Of a stretch of DNA of 64,000 nucleotides, positions 12,501 to 23,267 are shown in pieces. The notes beneath the pieces are model-generated. The model did not search any database. It saw nothing but the letters and a program-made list of their open reading frames with translations, and was not told the DNA's origin. The first letter of the stretch is position 1. Each line of letters begins with the position of its first letter. A program made the translations under genes and the position numbers. Source of the stretch: Halisarca cf. caerulea (Eukaryota > Porifera > Demospongiae > Chondrillida > Halisarcidae); NCBI GenBank assembly GCA_963170055.1, contig CAUJGJ010000308.1, positions 27,501-91,500 of the forward strand, read 5' to 3'.

Positions 12501-14968
12501 GGTTAGTCATCAGATGCTCAGTCAGCCTGATCCAATTTTGTATGTCGTAATTGACCCGTATAAAAGAGGTTTGAAGTACATTGAGTTTGATCCAACCATC
12601 ATCCTTAGTCCACGAAACTGAAGTAGCTATGAGAACACAAAACAAGGTATAGGCAAATGATATAGTACTAAAAAAAGGAGTGCAAAACTGTACATATTAT
12701 TGAGAAAATATGGCTGGATATCTGCAGATTCATAGAGACACACATGAAGCATGCATGGACATTATGTCTGACCACTTCCGGAATTGGTCAAACATGTCCT
12801 GACACCAGCTTGGAATGATGATGATATTCACTATTAGAACAGTAAAGGCAATGAAATTTACTGAGATGGACAGTTAACCACAATAATATCAATTCCTGGC
12901 AAAGTCTCAATTTTTACTGCCATTATCGAAAGTTGTACTAAACTTTTGCTTGGGCACTCTCAAGGCACTGCACCTTCATACACTAGATTTTGAACTCCTG
13001 GCCAAATGTAAGTACATAGTTTTCTGTTTTCTGGACCGGTTACTTTGTTGCTAGAAATACGAAATGGTCAGTCAAGGAGTGTTTAATCAAGATTTCGTCC
13101 AATGTTCAACCGCTATACATATCTCTGACATTTCAAATCACAATTAAAGTGAATACTATCCCGATACAAAAAGTCAGCAGCACACCAGTACAAACTAACA
13201 CTTATAGCGTAAACAGTTCATAGCCCATGATTACCATCAGTATCAGCCTCCACATGTTCATTGGACTTTTGCGTTACATATTTCATGGGGACTTTCCACA
13301 CGTATCTGAATGAAAACAATTGTATCAAATGCATAAAATATACAGATCAAGTCCAGTATCTAAAAAAAGATAAAAAGAAACCCACCTGAACTCAGATGTA
13401 GGAATTTGACTAGTATTCTCAGGTTGTACAAGATAAAAACGATGCTGGTTCAGTTTCCCCACCTCGTCCACAGAGATGACTGGATAGCCAGCTTGCTTAG
13501 TCCATGTATTCATCATTGCCTTTGCATGAGGAGATATTTCTCCAATAGAGTTCCAAAGATCATCAGTCCTCGCATTGCCAAACTGGTACTTCCTCAGGTA
13601 ACTAGTTATGCCCTTTAAGAAATTGTCATATCCCAAGTATGCAGACAACATTCTCAACAGTGAGGAACCCTACAAACAACCGACGGCTCTGAATAAACAA
13701 AGAATCTCATGTAGCATACTGTACAAACTCAATAAGAAGCCTTTCAAGATGAACAGAAGCTTCATATGCACCATCACAGACATACGTACATCCATGGTTT
13801 GCATGTGATTATGTATGTATCGATCACAGTGTCTGCATAACAGATACATTCATGCACTGATAATACAATAAGTGGTAGTACGTATGCTATCAACATCCCA
13901 GCGAATTAACACCTAGAGATATCATATGCCCACTTGGTAATGTTGGGAGCACATAATAAGTAGGTTACCTTTGCCTTTCCCAACCTAGTTTTTATGCGCT
14001 CCTAGTAATGTATATAAATGACAAATGCAAAGTCACACATGCACATTTACCCACTTTGTCATATGAGATATCATCAAACTGTGAATTAATCTCATCTGGA
14101 TCCGTCACTACTGCTTCTACCGGATGCGAACTAAGAAGACTGTCCAAATCCAATGCTCTCCGAAAATCACCAATTACAAATTGTTCTAGCTATAAACACC
14201 AAGAATTACTGAATGGAGCATTGAAAAAGGTGGAAACTGGAAATTAAACTAACCATGTTTACTGAATTATCAGCATTGTCTGCCCCGATGTACTCCACAA
14301 ATGAAGCAAATCCTTCATTGAGCCACAAATCATCCCACCACTTCATTGTAACCAAATTACCAAACCACTGATGAGCAAGTTCATGGGCTATAACAGAAGC
14401 AACCCATTGTTTGGACTTCAAGGGCGATGATTCAGGATTGTACAACAAAGCAGTCTCGCGGTAAGTAACAAGTCCCCAGTTCTCCATTGCACCAGCAGCA
14501 AAATCGGGTATAGCAAAAAGATCTGAATTGAATCAAAATGCAGCACTGTGACAGCATTTAGAGAACAATCTACAAAACAGAGCAGTTTTATGCATACAAG
14601 CACCCAGAAGGTTACCAGACAATAACTAGCTACTATTTGCCAGCTACTATACATACGTACATATGTGTACGTGTACAGTTTACTCACCCAGTTTAGGAAG
14701 AGGATAAGGGATATGGAAAGACTGCTCATAATAAGTTAAAACCTTTGTGGCTATGTCCAGGGCATAATGAGTTTGATTGATAACGCCAGATCTTGACCAC
14801 ACAGATACCTGAATATTACAATACAGGGAATTGCAACACTTAATTTAATGCAATATTATTCAAAATAGCATGATCCCCAATGTAATAATCTGTTGGTCTA
14901 CCTATCCATGCATAATAAATTACACATATGCCCACGCCAACCCAAATACAAACCCACACCCACACACC

Positions 14969-15034
<66 letters not shown>

Positions 15035-15904
15035 AACTGAACATGCTCAACATTTCATGGGGTGAAATTTTCATGACTAAGTCAGACTCTCATGTAATGA
15101 GCACACAAGGTGCTAAATGAGCAGTGAGGGTCGAGAAGTAGTACAGTGGTTGGTTCAAGTCGTTGGATGTTACCCTTATGGGTTACATCCAAAGAGAGGG
15201 ATCTAAAGTAATAACATACTAATAGAAGTTTGATTGGTTGGGAATTTACATATTAAAATCTGCGAAAGTTATAAAAATTGGTGACCTGCAACAGTTCCAC
15301 CCAGAAATTTACACACACACATACACGCACACACTTGTACTTGTACTTTGTACTTGTATTACCACTGCCAATACCAGTACGATGGGGCCAGACCAAATCC
15401 CCCAATGGAGGAACCCAGTCCAGCCACACAAGCCCAGCCAAAACTGGTCACGTGGACCCCAAATTTAGGGAAGTACCAAGACTAAGAAGGTTCTGCTGGC
15501 GACAGCCCCACTGATCCCAGCACCACCACGATGACCCCCTAAGTGCAGGAGGGGATATTCATCTGTGGGCTTGCAAGATCCACGAGATGAGGAGAGGTGG
15601 GGTACAGCCCTGAGTGATGGGCATCGATATATCCATCCTGGACTCTGGGCTGCATGATTCCCCACCTCTAGCTTGGTAGCTTTCAGGATGGTAGTATATG
15701 GCAGCACCAGTCATTTGGCTGGAATTGTACTAACACCTGATGATAAAGTACCCAAGAGTTTTCCGTTTCCTGTGGTGAATGGCTCTCAAGTACAATTAAA
15801 CTTGGAGTCCTGAGAAAACCAAAACTTTCGCACTACAGGATGCCCAATCTGCTGGGTACAGTCAGGAACCTTTAGCACTACTAATTAGGTTCCCACACCC
15901 ACCC

Positions 15905-15938
<34 letters not shown>

Positions 15939-17917
15939 CATACAAAGCCATTTAACTTGGAGAAATTATGTAGGGATGAAAAATTGTCAATCATTAAAAA
16001 TCATAGGGACAAGGTAGGGCTGTTTGTAACATAAGGCTGGATGGGTGTAGGGCTACGTGAGTATAGGACTAGGCATGCATAGGGCTAGACAGCTATAGGG
16101 CTAGTCCTATATATATGGAGTGAGATGGGCAAGAGCTAGGAGGTGGGTTGGACTGGGTATAGTGTGATTTCCAAATCCCGCAGCACTAGTACTAATGCAG
16201 GATGTACGTATGTATATTATGGAGTACAGTAGTACTCCATATGTAGGATTGACACCAAAAAACATGGCCGCCATACATTAGCACAAATTTTGTTTTCGCC
16301 CGAAAACTAACAATACAGTATAGTTAGAAGCATTTTGAAGTAATATTGGTGCCTTTTGACACACTAGCTACAAGATAAAGTAGTAAAACCCTTCATAGGC
16401 AAATTTCTTTAAAGAACTTCAAAATTTTAGACGAAAATGTATTACTATGCAACACCAGTACCATTATAAGATTATTATTCTTATTATTCTTATTATTCTC
16501 GTCGTTTTTTTGAACTGAGCTACAGGTCGCCATGAAGGGTCCACAGGTCTCATCTTTCGCCAGTGAGCTCCGATTGTTAGCGCGAAGTGCCTTTTGTAGG
16601 TTTTGAAGCAACACCTACACTTCTAAAGTAAGAAAAAAATTAATAGGCAAATCCCATACATTTGGTGGATCAGCCATTTAGGATCAGCGAAATAGCTATG
16701 CAAGACTAGACGTCTGCGTACGTACACAAGGCCAAGCGCAATTCGATCGACGATTTCAATGCTCTTTTTGTTTGAGAATTTGTTTCTAGATAGGGACATT
16801 GATTGTAGTCAGGTAGCTGCATAGATTCTAGTTTCTTTATCTTACAAGATTTGATCATGTTCCTTCTCAACTGCAGTGGAAACCTTCTTTAAGTTAACAG
16901 CCTCCGAAGCTATTCAAGCAACCGTTTTGCTATAAAGGAAAAACCGCACGAACAAGGGTGTATAAAAACCATTTAAAAATGGTAAAAGGATGTAGGATTG
17001 ACACAGGATCATGCAAAAAGGCATTACTGAAAAGGGATTCTCCAAAAACACTTGGAACAAGGGTAAGTTACAAAACCAGTACAGCCTGGGGCTAGTGGGC
17101 AAAGGGCAAGACAGGCATAGGGCTAGACGAGCATAGGGCTATACATACTGTACATGAGACTAGACAGGTATAGGGCTAGACAGAGTTTAGTTGGACTGAG
17201 TGCACACTGTACAAATTCCTACATCCCGTATGTGCAGCACATTGTACGTATGTGCTGCGGGATGTAGGAATTAGCACAGTGTGCACTCAGTCCAACTAAA
17301 CTCTGTCTAGCCCTATACCCGTCTAGTCTCATGTACAGTATGTATAGCCCTATGTTCGTCTAGCCCTATGCCTGTCTTGCCCTTTGCCCTCTAGCCCCGG
17401 ACTGTACTGGTTTCGCAACTTACCTTTTTCCAAGTGCTTTTGGAGAATCCCTTTTCGATAATGCCTTTTTGCACGATCCTGTGTCAATCCTACAGCCATT
17501 TACCATTTTAAAATGGTTTCTATACACCCTTAGGAATTTAGAATGTTAGGTAGATGTAAATTTGGCTGGTTTTACCAAATCAAAGAGTAAATTCTTCAGA
17601 GACAAAGTGCTCTAAGAATCTTCGGGAAGATGGGAGGAATTATAAACATAGCGGCAACTACGTACTAGCATACATACATTTACATTATGAAATGGAAGTT
17701 GGAGGTTGCTGCCTTCATTATGTGTAGAGCTACATACTTCTGCTGTACTAACATCCTAGACACAAAATTGCTTAGTATCATGGTAGTTTGTGGGGATAGA
17801 AGTCAGTTACATTACGTTACACTTGGATGACATTACGGTCATCACCTGCAACCTTAGCTTCACTTTGGTATTACGAGATGACCTGGATATCCTGCTTGTA
17901 CCAGAATGATCATACAA

Positions 17918-17978
<61 letters not shown>

Positions 17979-18893
17979 ACACACACTCTATCAGCATCAA
18001 CGCACCCTAACTCCGTTGCCTGTATGATTTGTAATATTCACAAACTCAGACACAACAAAGGCAACAAGATATGTGCTCATCTTCACAGTTGTATTGAAGT
18101 CCGTCTTCACCATATTATCAGCAGAAGTAGTTGCAATGCATGGCATGTTTGATACTGCCTTCACACTGGAGTCATGAGTGATAGAAATCGTGAAAAGTGC
18201 TTTCATGCCAGGTTCATCGAAGCAAGGGAAGGCTTTACGAGCATCAGTCGGTTCAAACTGAGTACACGCCATAGTCTTCTTCTCCCCAGATGATGACACA
18301 TATGAGCTATTGTAAAACCCAGATAAATCAGCAGAGAGAGAATAGTTGTATTTCAAACCAATATTAACTCTCCCAGACACTGCTTGAGCAAGTTCCAATA
18401 CAAAGTAATCGTTCTTCTTATATTCAAATGCCCTTGCAATGACAACCTCTTTATCATTCTGCTTCATCGATGTTTCAGAAATCGACATACTCTTAGCGTG
18501 CAGAACGATGTAAGACGTGGGATCATTGACCAGCACGTCAATCTGGCTCGTTCCTGAGACTCGAAGTGCTTGCATGTCGACTCGGAGGTGGATGCTGTAG
18601 TGTTCCGGCACAGTGGACGCTGGCAGTCTTTTACTGAGCCATGGCGAACTTGATTCATCTGATTTAGTGATTGGATGTTGGGTAGTAGCGACTGCGATGA
18701 TGATGAATAAAACTAACGCTACTGACACTATAACAAAGCCAACAAAGACAGCTATGGCCTCTTTTTTAGATAAGCATCTTTTTTTCGTCTCTTCATCGAA
18801 GCTTTTCTGATTATTTTCATCGTCATCCTCAGTAAATGACTCCGATTCTTTATCTGAGTTCATTAAAGTAAATTTTCCTCTGGCTCTTGGCAT
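3551..18893 (-). CDS. M1-family membrane alanyl aminopeptidase (aminopeptidase N / ERAP-like), 16 exons
   Basis: A type II membrane zinc exopeptidase that removes N-terminal residues from peptides at the cell surface or in endomembranes. Exons, 5' to 3': 18893-18006, 14808-14688, 14522-14254, 14189-14055, 13669-13386, 13305-13235, 12626-12490, 12368-12313, 12235-12088, 9857-9778, 9454-9350, 9071-9050, 8803-8658, 7887-7753, 4582-4501, 3700-3551. All junctions are GT-AG and in phase, and the total is 2829 nt (942 aa plus stop), the usual M1 length. Residues 1-44 are cytoplasmic, acidic and Lys-rich, and a hydrophobic anchor spans about 45-70. GAMENWG lies at ~347-353, zinc motif HELAH at 383-387 with Glu406, and the catalytic Tyr in ISYDKG at ~469. 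The ERAP-like C-terminal helical domain follows, including [14 protein letters not shown]. The 22-nt exon is the least certain. Which M1 paralogue this is cannot be decided by eye. Confidence 0.93.
4941..5790. mobile_element. MITE, family A copy 1 (850 bp)
   Basis: Both ends carry CAGGGTTTTATCTGGGG in inverted orientation, flanked by the 5-bp duplication CTCAG (4936-4940 and 5791-5795). G-rich and C-rich tracts lie just inside the ends. Internal segments such as AATCCTTGCA and CTAAATTTTGACACA recur in the copy at 49632-50190. No transposase is present. It lies in the intron between aminopeptidase exons 14 and 15/16. Confidence 0.8.
6647..7192. mobile_element. MITE, family B copy 1 (546 bp)
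   Basis: The ends are imperfect inverted repeats: left CAGCGGTACCTGTTGTGAG, right inverted CAGTGGTACCTGATTTGAG. The whole body aligns with the copy at 44571-45209, sharing for example AATGGTCGCTTAATACAGGT and GGTCGCTCATGGCAGTGG. It lies in an aminopeptidase intron. A clean target duplication is not visible. Confidence 0.75.
8183..8224. other. 42-bp palindrome
   Basis: CCTAATGGTTGTGGAAGTCT is followed at once by its near-perfect reverse complement, giving a hairpin stem of about 20 bp with almost no loop. It sits in an aminopeptidase intron. It could be the remnant of a tiny foldback element. Confidence 0.7.
10126..10343. mobile_element. short MITE (about 218 bp)
   Basis: The inverted ends share about 45 bp with few mismatches: TGGTTCACAATATGTCGC, AAGTGCCTGCGACGCAACAC and on to TGTCGCA. 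Flanks are TTAAG on the left and TTTAG on the right, perhaps a mutated 5-bp duplication. No coding sequence is present. It lies in the intron between aminopeptidase exons 9 and 10's downstream neighbours. Confidence 0.75.
14970..15031. repeat. (CA)n microsatellite
   Basis: About 30 CA dinucleotides within aminopeptidase intron 1. The open frames across it are low-complexity artefacts. Confidence 0.95.
15040..16950. other. intronic stretch without a gene; short TAGGGCTA minisatellite
   Basis: Part of the 3.2-kb first intron of the aminopeptidase gene. A short CA-rich tract lies near 15890-15940. At about 16030-16125 there are several imperfect copies of an ATAGGGCTAGAC unit of about 17 bp, which recur in both arms of the hairpin at 16953-17531. 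I see no protein-like frame. Confidence 0.6.
16953..17531. repeat. giant inverted repeat (foldback), arms about 285 bp
   Basis: The left arm, about 16953-17241, is followed after a loop of roughly 10 bp (TTGTACGTA) by its reverse complement at about 17251-17531, with only scattered mismatches. Each arm holds ATAGGGCTAGAC minisatellite units, the segment GGATTGACACAGGATCATGC and its partner. It lies in aminopeptidase intron 1, so it would be transcribed as a long hairpin in the pre-mRNA. Confidence 0.9.
17919..17987. repeat. (CA)n microsatellite
   Basis: About 34 CA dinucleotides, placed a few bases downstream of the donor site of aminopeptidase exon 1 (exon 1 ends at 18006 on the minus strand). 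Confidence 0.95.
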
Positions 18894-19372
18894 TTTATCG
18901 TCTTCCGCTCAGGTGTAGTCGGGTGTAGTGCTTTGTCTTTGGTCTATCTGGCAAGACTTCCTGAGCCCGTGCACGTGGAACCTAGTCTCGTGAACACTCG
19001 CGTGAACCAGACAAGTCTGCGTTGTTCAAACCATAGATAATACAAACCATATCTATGTTCAAACCATAGACCCTCTGAACTACCTAACGTAGCTAAGTTT
19101 AGAGTTGTCTATGCTCAAACCATTACATACGCTATATGCTAAACCTCTCTAGAGTAAAAAAAAAATGCCAATTCGGCCAGATACAAATTTGGCCACCCAA
19201 CACGTGACTTCGTACCGATAAAGGCTATGAACTTATTATTATTATATATGTTTTGCAACCAGCAAAAATGTACAATATCATGAGAGATGTAATGTTTACG
19301 GATGAGTTGAGAGTGTGGCTGAAGGTCTGTCGTCACCTTGTGATGCAGCCTATCTCAGTCTGTGGTACAAAA
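18894..19372 (-). promoter_or_regulatory. 5' flank of the aminopeptidase gene
   Basis: This lies directly upstream of the minus-strand ATG at 18893. No TATA box or initiator can be assigned with confidence. GTTCAAACCATAGA occurs more than once near 19025-19075, with variants nearby. The far end meets the inverted repeat of the foldback element at 19373, so the promoter region available before the element is under 0.5 kb. Confidence 0.35.
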
Positions 19373-19485
19373 TTGGGCTAAGCCTTCATATAAATGGTCA
19401 CCTAATGACATCATCGAGTAGTCTATGTATATCACTTTAATATTATTATATATATCACTGTAGCATTAGTATATATATCACTGTA
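19373..19485 (+). repeat. left outer inverted repeat of the foldback-like element
   Basis: Non-repetitive terminal domain. It contains GGTCACCTAATGACATCATC and [16 protein letters not shown] sequence that reappears inverted at 24500-24623. Only a handful of substitutions separate the two ends. Confidence 0.85.
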
Positions 19486-20522
19486 GGTTTTTGAAGTCCC
19501 TGTAGTTCCTGTAGTTGCTATAGTCCCTGTAGTTCCTGTAGTTGCTGTAGTCGCTGTAGTCCCTATAGCCCCTGTAGTCCCTGTAGCCCCAGTAGGCACT
19601 GTAGTCCCAGTAGGCACTGTAGTCCCTGTAGTCCCTGTAGTCCCTGTAGCCCCTGTAGTCCCTGTAGCCCCAGTAGGCACTGTAGTCCCAGTAGGCACTG
19701 TAGTCCCTGTAGTCCCTGTAGCCACTGTAGCCCCAGTAGGCACTGTAGCCCCTGTAGGTACTGTAGCCCTGTAACCACTGTAGCCCCTGTAGCCCCAGTA
19801 GGCACTGTAGGCACTGTAGCCCCAGTAGGCACTGCAGTCCCAGTAGCCACTGTAGTCCCTGTAGTCCCTGTAGTCCCTGTAGTCCCTATAGTCCCTGTAG
19901 TCAGTGTAGCCACTGTAGCCCCGGTAGGCACTGTAGCCACTGTAGCCACTTTAGTCCCAGTAGCCCCTGTAGCCCCAGTAGTCACTGTAGTCACTGTAGC
20001 CACTGTAGTCCCTGTAGTCCCTGTAGTCAGTGTAGCCACTATAGCCCCAGCAGGCACTGTAGCCCCGTAGGCACTGTAGCCCCTGTCTATAGCCCCAGTT
20101 AGGCATTGTAGCCCCCCAGTAGGCACTGTAGTTGCTTAGTCACTGTAGTCCCTGTAGTCCCTGTAGTTCCTGTAGTTCCTGTAGTTGCTGTAGTCCCTGT
20201 AGTCCCTGTAGCCACTGTAGTCAGTGTAGTCCCAGTAGCCCCTGTAGTCCCTGTAGTCACTGTAGTCCCTGTTGTCCCAGTAGTCCCCGTAGCCCATGTA
20301 GACCCTGTAGGCACTGTAGCCCATGTAGTCCCTGTAGCCCCAGTAGTCCCTGTAGCCCCAGTAGGCACTGTAGTCCCAGTAGGCACTGTAGTCCCTGTAG
20401 TCCCTGTAGTCCCTGTAGTCTCTGTAGTCCCTGTAGTCAGTGTAGTCCCTGTAGTCCCTGTAGCCCCTGTAGTCCCAGTAGCCCCAGTAGGCACTGTAGT
20501 CCCAGTAGCCACTGTAGTCACT
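19485..20522 (-). repeat. 9-bp minisatellite array, left arm
   Basis: About 115 units of a 9-bp repeat with consensus GTAGTCCCT and variants GTAGCCACT, GTAGGCACT and GTAGCCCCA. Because 9 bp is three codons, several frames stay open for long distances. They translate into Gly/Thr/Val or Tyr/Arg/Asp/Ser low complexity, and I do not call them genes. Confidence 0.95.
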
Positions 20523-20529
20523 GTTTCTT

Positions 20530-21310
20530 TCTATACAAGGGAGATTTCAAGGATGCAATGGCCCTGAGGTATGGTTGGCTTCCACAAAGACTACCCAAGA
20601 GCTGCGTATGTGGCCAGACGTTCTCAGTAGACCACTCCTAAACTTGTCCTTGTGGAGGTTTTCCGATACTAAGGCATAACGATATAAGGGAAATTACTGC
20701 AGAACTTTTATCTGACGTTTGTCATGATGTTGGAGTGGAACCTAACTTACAACCTCTATCAGGAGAATCACTGCAATACGCCACAGCCAACAGGGAAGAG
20801 GGAGCCCACCTAGATATGGTGGCTGACTGCTTTTGGGGAAAACGGAAGCGTGCATTTTTTGATGTAAGGGTGTTTCATCCCTTCGCACCAAGCTATCGGA
20901 AAACCCCCATAGCAACATGCTACAGAGCACAAGAGAGGGCAAAGATAAGGGCGTATGAGCAGAGAGTTCAGGAAGTAGAAGGAGGAAACTTTTCCCCACT
21001 TGTCTTTACAACATCTGGAGGAATGGGGCCAACGGCAACTATTGTTTACAAGAGGATTGCTGGCATGATTGCCGAAAAGAGGGACCAACCTTACAGCATC
21101 ACGATGAAATGGATCAGATGCCGCATATCATTTGCATTAATCAGATCTGCCATCATGTGCTTAAGAGGAAACAGATCAAGAATTGGCCATCCCATCAAGA
21201 CAGTAGAAGACATGAATGTGGCCACTGCTGAAAGCCACATGCATCTGACTATGAATTTGACATTAACAGCATGTGTGATCATTATTCTACTGTATGAATT
21301 TAATTATTGA
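20530..21310 (+). pseudogene. retroelement-type endonuclease-like C-terminal fragment
   Basis: The frame begins inside the minisatellite, reads [20 protein letters not shown], hits TAA at about 20639, and continues in the same frame with CGGFPILRHNDIREITAELL. It then has ANREEGAHLDMVADCFWG, FFDVRVFHPFAPSY and a SFALIRSAIMCLRG block before a stop at 21310. The order CxC, H, GGF, RHN, EPxLQP, LDxVAxxFWG, FFDVxVFxPFA is a family seen at the C-termini of mobile-element proteins and resembles a restriction-like endonuclease fold. Catalytic RT parts are absent. The nonsense codon and missing N-terminus make this a relic inside the foldback-like element. Confidence 0.65.
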
Positions 21311-21319
21311 TTCAGTTTT

Positions 21320-21846
21320 TGAAACTGTAGTCACTGTAGTCACTGTAGTCAGTGTGGTCACTGTAGTCACTGTAGTCAGTGTAGTCCCTGTAGTCACTGT
21401 AGTCACTGTAGGCACTGTAGTCCCTGTAGCCCTAGTAGGCATTGTAGCCCTGTAGCCACTGTAGCCCCAGTAGGCACTGCAGCCCCTGTAGGCACTGTAG
21501 CCCCAGTAGGCACTGTAGTCCAAGTAGGCACTGTAGTCCCTGTGGTCCCTGTAGTCCCTGTAGTCTCTGTAGTCCCTGTAGTCAGTGTAGTCCCTGTAGT
21601 CCCTGTAGCCCCTGTAGTCCCAATAGCCCCAGTAGGCACTGTAACCCCTGTAGGCACTGTAGTCCCTGTAGCCCCTGTAGGCACTGTAGCCCTGTAGCCC
21701 CAGTAGCCCCTGTAGCCCCAGTAGGCACTGTAGGCACTGTAGCCTCTGTAGCCCCAGTAGGCACTGCAGTCCCAGTAGCCACTGTAGTCCCTGTAGTCCC
21801 TGTAGTCCCTATAGTCCCTGTAGTCAATGTAGCCACTGTAGACACT
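21320..21846 (-). repeat. 9-bp minisatellite array, internal block
   Basis: The same GTAGTCCCT-type units as at 19485-20522 and in the same orientation, separated from that array by the endonuclease-like relic. The relic and its flanks may have inserted into a once continuous array. Confidence 0.95.
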
Positions 21847-21872
21847 GCACAGCACTTACGCCTCAATGCTTT

Positions 21873-22179
21873 GCAAGTGATTCAAGTGTGTGGGGCGGCA
21901 GCCCCCACGAGTTTTTAACTTGAATTACTTGTTTTGTATGATTATGCTGCATTTTGGTGAAGTTTCAGTCATGGTTTTATCCTTCAGGATAAAACTGTGG
22001 CTGAAACTGCCAAAATGCAGTGAATTTTCTTCAAAATTGCAGCAAAGGTGAAAAATACAATGCTGAGGGATAAAAACCCTTCATAAACCTGTTACCATTG
22101 TTGCAGAGATAAACCATTACGACATATTCGCAAGTAATTCGGGCGGCAGCCCCACGGTTTTTTAACTCGAATTACTTGT
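21873..22179. mobile_element. small hairpin-bounded element (307 bp), copy 1
   Basis: Each end is a short palindrome (21873-21932 and 22130-22179) starting GCAAGT(G/A)ATTC and ending GAATTACTTGT, around a GGCGGCAGCCCC core. Between them, about 21945-22020 is itself an inverted repeat (GCTGCATTTTGG...CCAAAATGCAG). Near the right end is ACCATTGTTGCAGAGATAAA, shared with sites near 44140 and 45900. A related copy is at 44130-44330. Confidence 0.6.
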
Positions 22180-22399
22180 TATAGTGTGTTGCATAAATGT
22201 GTCTGTGGCATTGGTTTTCAAATTCATAAATAACCTTAGCAATAATAGCTCTTATGGAACTAATGACTGCTATTTCTCTGTCTATATACATAGTATCACC
22301 TGTTTTCTCCAGCTCTTGCATATACACATGCACAAAAATAGTTCAAAAACAGTGTCGTCATATCCCTCTGGTATAAGTTTTGATCCATTTCATATTTCC

Positions 22400-23251
22400 G
22401 GCAGGGTTATATTCCCCTTGTTCACTGTTTCTTCAGATTGAGTAACACATATGTAACTGTTTGCAGAAACACCTTGCCAACAGTGTGTTCTTCTGTCTTG
22501 CTTTCTGGGCATTATTGGACGCTTTCCAAAAGTGTTACTGCATTCTTTACATCTGCAGTCAGTATACTGCATACTAAATTTTGTAGCCCACAAGGATACT
22601 TTATTACTTCTGTATACTTAGTCTTTATTAGTATGCAGTGCGGTACATTAGTATAGACTTCATATTTACACCACAATTGCACTATGTGCTCTTGTCCTTT
22701 GCATCGACAGTAGTATTTGCCATATTTACACATGGTTTGCACTTTACAGCATCATAGTAACCTGCTCCATATTGATGATATGCAAGGTAGATGATAACAT
22801 AGAAAACGTTCTGATGGGGGTTAAGGCAAATGAATGGTGTACATGCAAAGCATTGATGTGATGATAATGATAGGGATGCCCAAGACATTGCTCATTACTA
22901 GGGGCATTGTGTCCCCTAGTTCCCCCATGACATATCCCGACACTTGAAATTTTTCCACCTCTTCTGCAACTGTGCTACTAGTCAAAAAGCCTGCATACTC
23001 ATCACTGACTATATATGCTCAGACCACTCTGTGCATACTAAGTTCCTCAGGTGCAGTGGATCAGTAACATTCTCAAGTTTCTTTGCCAAATCCGAGTAAT
23101 ATTCATCATTTGTCAATGTTTCTAAATAGAATGACACGGCATGGATAAAACAATTTCCATCGCCCATAATAGGCCCTAAATCAAAATTAAAACTAGTCAG
23201 CCTCTCCTGTAATCTCAGAGCTTGCTCAGTGCTTTTATCAGCTGTAGGCAA
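22400..23251 (-). pseudogene. OTU-domain cysteine protease-like protein with Cys-rich tail, degenerate
   Basis: Reading on the minus strand: GPIMGDGNCFIHAVSFYLE gives the OTU Cys-loop (GDGNC). It is followed after an interruption by EEVEKFQVSGYVMGELGDTM, PLVMSNVLGIPIIIITS, then YLAYHQYGAGYYDAV and a Cys-rich stretch (CRCKECSNTFGKRP). Proteins with this order, an OTU fold then a CxC-type Cys-rich region, are known in transposon-associated genes. The catalytic His expected in GAGHYDA is Tyr here, and stops and frame changes break the ORF. It is inside the foldback-like element and convergent with the endonuclease-like relic. Confidence 0.65.
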
Positions 23252-23267
23252 ACTAATTCCATCAGTG

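Noticed and set aside
14840..15120. Val/Cys-rich and Thr/His-rich frames
   Set aside because: Translation of the CA microsatellite; the same applies at 17827-18027 and 44344-44704.
19432..20641. Long open frames rich in Gly/Thr/Val or Tyr/Arg/Asp/Ser across the minisatellite (also at 21287-21866 and 23222-24502)
   Set aside because: A 9-bp unit is three codons long, so several frames on both strands stay open automatically. There is no start context or conserved domain.
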